The translations under genes were made by a program, and so were the position numbers. Shown here one piece after another: positions 12,785 through 15,398 of a DNA stretch of 15,398 nucleotides. The stretch comes from an uncultured Duncaniella sp. GTDB taxonomy: Bacteria > Bacteroidota > Bacteroidia > Bacteroidales > Muribaculaceae. The stretch covers positions 1 to 15,398 of the forward strand of contig CAJUKP010000038.1 in NCBI GenBank assembly GCA_910587165.1. Reading direction: 5' to 3'. Numbering within the stretch: position 1 is the first letter of the stretch; the number at the start of each line of letters is the position of its first letter. The notes beneath the pieces are model-generated. The model had not been told where the DNA came from, made no database searches, and was given only the letters and a program-made list of their open reading frames with translations.

Positions 12785-14167
12785 TTACTTGTTCTTGATA
12801 ATCTGAGCCATAAACTCACATTCGGTGACAATCTTCTCGCCAACGAACGCATAGCCTTTCATCATGGCGCATCCGCGGCGCAGTTCGGTCATGAATGACA
12901 CGTGGAACACGAGCGTGTCGCCGGGCACCACCTTCTGACGGAACTTCACGTTGTCGATCTTCATGAAGTATGTGCTGTAAAGCTCGGGATTCTCCACGCC
13001 GGAGAGCACGAGGATGCCGCCGGTCTGGGCCATGGCCTCGATCTGGAGCACACCGGGGAGCACAGGCTCCTGGGGGAAATGGCCCTGGAAGAAAGGCTCG
13101 TTTGCAGTGATGTTCTTTACACCCACGATGTAGTTTGATCCACGCTCGATGATCTTGTCGACCAGAAGGAAGGGATAACGGTGGGGAAGCAGTTCACGGA
13201 TGCGGAGATTATCCATCAGAGGCTCCTTGTTGGGATTGTAGACCGGGGCCTGGACCTCCTGGTGCTTGATCTCCTTGCGGATCTTCTTGGCGAATGTCGT
13301 GTTGATGGAATGTCCGGGACGGGTGGCGATAATGCGGCCCTTGAGCGGACGGCCGATCAGAGCGATGTCACCAATCAGGTCGAGCAGCTTATGACGCGCG
13401 GGCTCATTCTCCGAGGTCAGAGGAATGTTGTTGAGATAGCCGAGCTCGCTCACATCCTTGCGGGGCACACCCATGAGGTCGGCCAGACGGTCAAGCTCGT
13501 CCTGCTGCATGGGCGTATCGTAGATCACGATGGCATTGTCAAGATCACCACCCTTGATGAGATTGTTCTTCACCAGAGGCTCCACTTCACGCACGAACAC
13601 GAAGGTGCGGCTCGCGGCGATGTCAGAAGCAAACTGTCCCACGTGGTCGAGAGTGGCAAACTGGTTGTTGAGCACCTTGGAGTCGAAATTGATCTTCACA
13701 TCGAGCGAGAAATCATCGTCGGGGAGCACAATGATCGAGGAGCCGGAGGCCTCGTCGCGCACCTCGATGCGCTGCTTCACATAATAGAAATCCTTGTCGG
13801 CCTTCTGCTCCACGGTTCCCACCTTGGCTATCGCCTCGCAATAAAGCTTGGCGCTGCCGTCGAGGATCGGAAGCTCGGGGGCGTTCACCTCGATGAGACA
13901 GTTGTCTATTCCGGAAGCGTAGAGAGCGGCGAGAGCGTGTTCGATAGTCGACACACGTGCGTCACCCTTCGCGATCACCGTGCCGCGGTTGGTGGCCACG
14001 ACATTCTCGGCCAGAGCGTCGATCACAGGCTGGTCAGCCAGGTCGACTCTCTTGATTTTATATCCGTGATTCTCAGGGGCGGGAAGAAACCGTGCCGTCA
14101 CTTCAAGGCCGGTATGGAGTCCCTTTCCGGTAAAGGAGAATTCACCGCTAAGAGTTATCTGATTCAT
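12785..14167 (-). CDS. lpxC/fabZ: Bifunctional UDP-3-O-acyl-GlcNAc deacetylase / 3-hydroxyacyl-ACP dehydratase (LpxC-FabZ fusion)
   Basis: A 460-residue natural fusion usual in Bacteroidetes. Residues 1 to about 305 are LpxC, the zinc deacetylase committing lipid A synthesis. Expected zinc ligands are H77 (in STIEHALAAL), H259 and D263 (in ARHKLLDLIGD), with H286 (in RPGHSINT) as the active-site histidine. A linker of about 20 residues follows. Residues about 320-460 are FabZ, which dehydrates 3-hydroxyacyl-ACP: LLPHRYPFLLVDKI, then FFQGHFPQEPVLPGVLQIEAMAQ with H363 and E377, 14 apart as in E. coli FabZ. Both domains look intact. Fusion places the dehydratase and the lipid A enzyme, which compete for 3-hydroxyacyl-ACP supply, under one control. 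It sits 12 bases after lpxD. Confidence 0.97.
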   Translation of the reverse strand: MNQITLSGEFSFTGKGLHTGLEVTARFLPAPENHGYKIKRVDLADQPVIDALAENVVATNRGTVIAKGDARVSTIEHALAALYASGIDNCLIEVNAPELPILDGSAKLYCEAIAKVGTVEQKADKDFYYVKQRIEVRDEASGSSIIVLPDDDFSLDVKINFDSKVLNNQFATLDHVGQFASDIAASRTFVFVREVEPLVKNNLIKGGDLDNAIVIYDTPMQQDELDRLADLMGVPRKDVSELGYLNNIPLTSENEPARHKLLDLIGDIALIGRPLKGRIIATRPGHSINTTFAKKIRKEIKHQEVQAPVYNPNKEPLMDNLRIRELLPHRYPFLLVDKIIERGSNYIVGVKNITANEPFFQGHFPQEPVLPGVLQIEAMAQTGGILVLSGVENPELYSTYFMKIDNVKFRQKVVPGDTLVFHVSFMTELRRGCAMMKGYAFVGEKIVTECEFMAQIIKNK

Positions 14168-14179
14168 ATATCGGTATGC

Positions 14180-15199
14180 TTATTTGATTTTCTTCTGAAG
14201 GTCCTTGATCTGTTCCATGATCTTGGGAATGCGCTTGACATATACAAGCGAACGGGCGAACTCGCCCATATCCACAGCCGGAGAGCCTATCACACGGTCG
14301 CCGGGCCGCGTCTCGCGCGTCACACCGCTCTGGGCGCCTATCACGGTATCGTCGGCGATATTTATGTGTCCGACGAATCCTGCCTGGCCTCCCACCATAC
14401 AGTGCTTTCCGATCTTGGCAGAGCCGGCCACACCGACCTGCGCGGCCATGACTGTGTTGTCGCCCACCACACAATTGTGGGCTATCTGGATGAGATTGTC
14501 GAGCTTGACACCCTTGCCTATGCGGGTCGAACCCATCATGGCACGGTCGACAGTCGTGTTGGCACCGATCTCTACATCGTCCTCCACAACCACATTGCCG
14601 GTCTGAGGTATCTTCTCATAGCCGTCACCAACAGGGGCGAAGCCGAAACCGTCCGAGCCGATCACGACACCCGAGTGAAGGATGCAACGGTTACCCACCC
14701 GGCAATCATCGTAGATTTTCACACCGGGATACAGGATGGTATCCTCGCCGACATGGCATTTCGAGCCGACATAAGACTGGGGATATATCTTGGCCCCCTT
14801 GCCAATCACCGCACCGGCGCCGATATATGCAAAAGCACCGATGTAGGCATCCTCCGGGATCTCCACACCCTCGGCAATGAAACAAGGCTGCTCGATGCCT
14901 GTCTTCACCACCTTTGTCATCTCCTGCACCATCTCAAGAAGCTTGGCTATGGTGGCATACGGATCATCAACCCTGATGAGAGTGGCCTTCACCGGCTGTT
15001 CTGGGACAAAATCACGTCTGACCAAAACAACCGACGAACCGGTGGTATATATGAAGTGAGTATATTTCGGATTGGCGAGGAACGAAAGAGCGCCCTGATG
15101 GCCCTCCTCAATCTTGGCAAAGGTACCGATGGTTACGTCACCGTTACCCTCGACCTCACCGCCTATCATGGCAGCAAGCTGCGACGCAGTTAATTCCAT
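14180..15199 (-). CDS. lpxD: UDP-3-O-acyl-glucosamine N-acyltransferase LpxD
   Basis: Adds the second 3-hydroxyacyl chain, N-linked, to deacetylated UDP-3-O-acyl-glucosamine in the cytoplasm. The 339 residues (E. coli 341) have the N-terminal uridine-binding domain (about 1-100, with GALSFLANPKY), then a hexapeptide-repeat beta helix and a C-terminal helix (KRIPKIMEQIKDLQKKIK). The conserved GSDGFGFAP lies near 181-189, and DNLIQIAHNC near 234-243 carries H241, the expected catalytic base (H239 in E. coli). It is the first gene of the operon, and its promoter lies about 80 bases upstream. Confidence 0.97.
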   Translation of the reverse strand: MELTASQLAAMIGGEVEGNGDVTIGTFAKIEEGHQGALSFLANPKYTHFIYTTGSSVVLVRRDFVPEQPVKATLIRVDDPYATIAKLLEMVQEMTKVVKTGIEQPCFIAEGVEIPEDAYIGAFAYIGAGAVIGKGAKIYPQSYVGSKCHVGEDTILYPGVKIYDDCRVGNRCILHSGVVIGSDGFGFAPVGDGYEKIPQTGNVVVEDDVEIGANTTVDRAMMGSTRIGKGVKLDNLIQIAHNCVVGDNTVMAAQVGVAGSAKIGKHCMVGGQAGFVGHINIADDTVIGAQSGVTRETRPGDRVIGSPAVDMGEFARSLVYVKRIPKIMEQIKDLQKKIK

Positions 15200-15247
15200 T
15201 TACAAAATCGGATGTACTGAATTTTCGATGGTGATAATTTAAAAGTG

Positions 15248-15270
15248 GGCTAAAAAGGGTACATTTAGCC
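15248..15270 (-). other. Small hairpin in the lpxD leader
   Basis: ggctaaa (15248-15254) and tttagcc (15264-15270) form a perfect 7-bp stem with a 9-base loop. It lies at or just after the predicted lpxD transcript start. It may stabilise the mRNA or be chance. Confidence 0.3.
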
Positions 15271-15280
15271 AATTACAATG

Positions 15281-15311
15281 CAAAGGTACAATAAATTTTC
15301 TTAACCGCAAT
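15281..15311 (-). promoter_or_regulatory. Promoter of the lpx operon
   Basis: On the minus strand ATTG (15311-15308), one base off TTTG, is followed after 19 bases by TACCTTTG (15288-15281), a full -7 match. The predicted start near 15275 leaves a leader of about 75 bases before lpxD. Confidence 0.65.
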
Positions 15312-15345
15312 AAAAAAGCAACTATACTGGGAGGTATATAACGAA

Positions 15346-15379
15346 ACAGCCGGGCTTTCGAGGTTGAAAGTCCGGCTGT
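15346..15379 (-). terminator. Terminator, probably of a minus-strand gene beyond the window
   Basis: acagccgg (15346-15353) pairs with ccggctgt (15372-15379). The stem extends inward to 14 positions with one G-T wobble and a 6-base loop (15360-15365). Read on the minus strand it is followed by ttcgttat, a poor but possible U tract. It would separate an upstream gene from the lpxD promoter. Confidence 0.45.
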
Positions 15380-15398
15380 GGAGGGGGCGGTTATCTAC

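Noticed and set aside
13181..15193. A 670-residue open frame on the plus strand across the lpx genes
   Set aside because: It is antisense to lpxD and lpxC/fabZ, whose motifs are unmistakable. Its His/Leu/Asp-rich composition is the usual mirror of GC-rich codons.
1..15398. CRISPR arrays, tRNA or rRNA genes, insertion sequences, prophage or defence genes
   Set aside because: No direct-repeat arrays, cloverleaf patterns, transposase or phage motifs were seen on either strand.

Overview
The window looks like a chromosomal segment of a member of the Bacteroidales, plausibly Muribaculaceae given the fairly GC-rich core genes. Four things support this. There are families typical of Bacteroidetes (DUF4294, DUF4230, DUF3127, BspA-like LRR proteins, fused LpxC-FabZ). 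The lpxD - lpxC/fabZ - lpxA order is the Bacteroidetes one. Many genes are preceded by the Bacteroidetes promoter elements TTTG (-33) and TAnnTTTG (-7). Shine-Dalgarno sequences are weak. The genus is an inference.

Layout. 1-325 holds the end of a secreted protein, followed by a strong terminator. 434-600 is a long palindromic repeat (copy A). 677-3194 (+) carries metF, a metallo-beta-lactamase-fold hydrolase and a secreted DUF4294 protein. A second, related palindrome (copy B, 3206-3363) fills the gap to the convergent DUF3127 gene. 3369-5125 (-) carries two tandem DUF4230 envelope proteins and, from its own promoter, the DUF3127 OB-fold-like protein with an SSB-type acidic tail. Divergent from these, 5260-6279 (+) holds a Yip1-like membrane protein and smpB, closed by a clear terminator.

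6420-10408 (+) is an accessory region. It has an AT-rich gene for a lipoprotein-like TPR / transmembrane / coiled-coil / HTH-like putative regulator. About 700 bases follow with two promoters that each drive only a very short ORF. Last comes a BspA-like LRR secreted protein with a near-perfect promoter. 10522-15199 (-) is the lipid A block lpxD - lpxC/fabZ - lpxA, followed on the same strand by an endonuclease I family protein that appears to lack its catalytic residues and a small lipoprotein coupled to it by an ATGA overlap.

The most interesting signals are the two palindromes, whose arms differ between copies but match within each copy. Next are the DUF3127 promoter with a hairpin at the predicted mRNA 5' end and a competing pairing, the TPR-type one-component regulator beside orphan promoters, and the apparently inactive EndoI pair. 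All names come from reading motifs; no database search was run.
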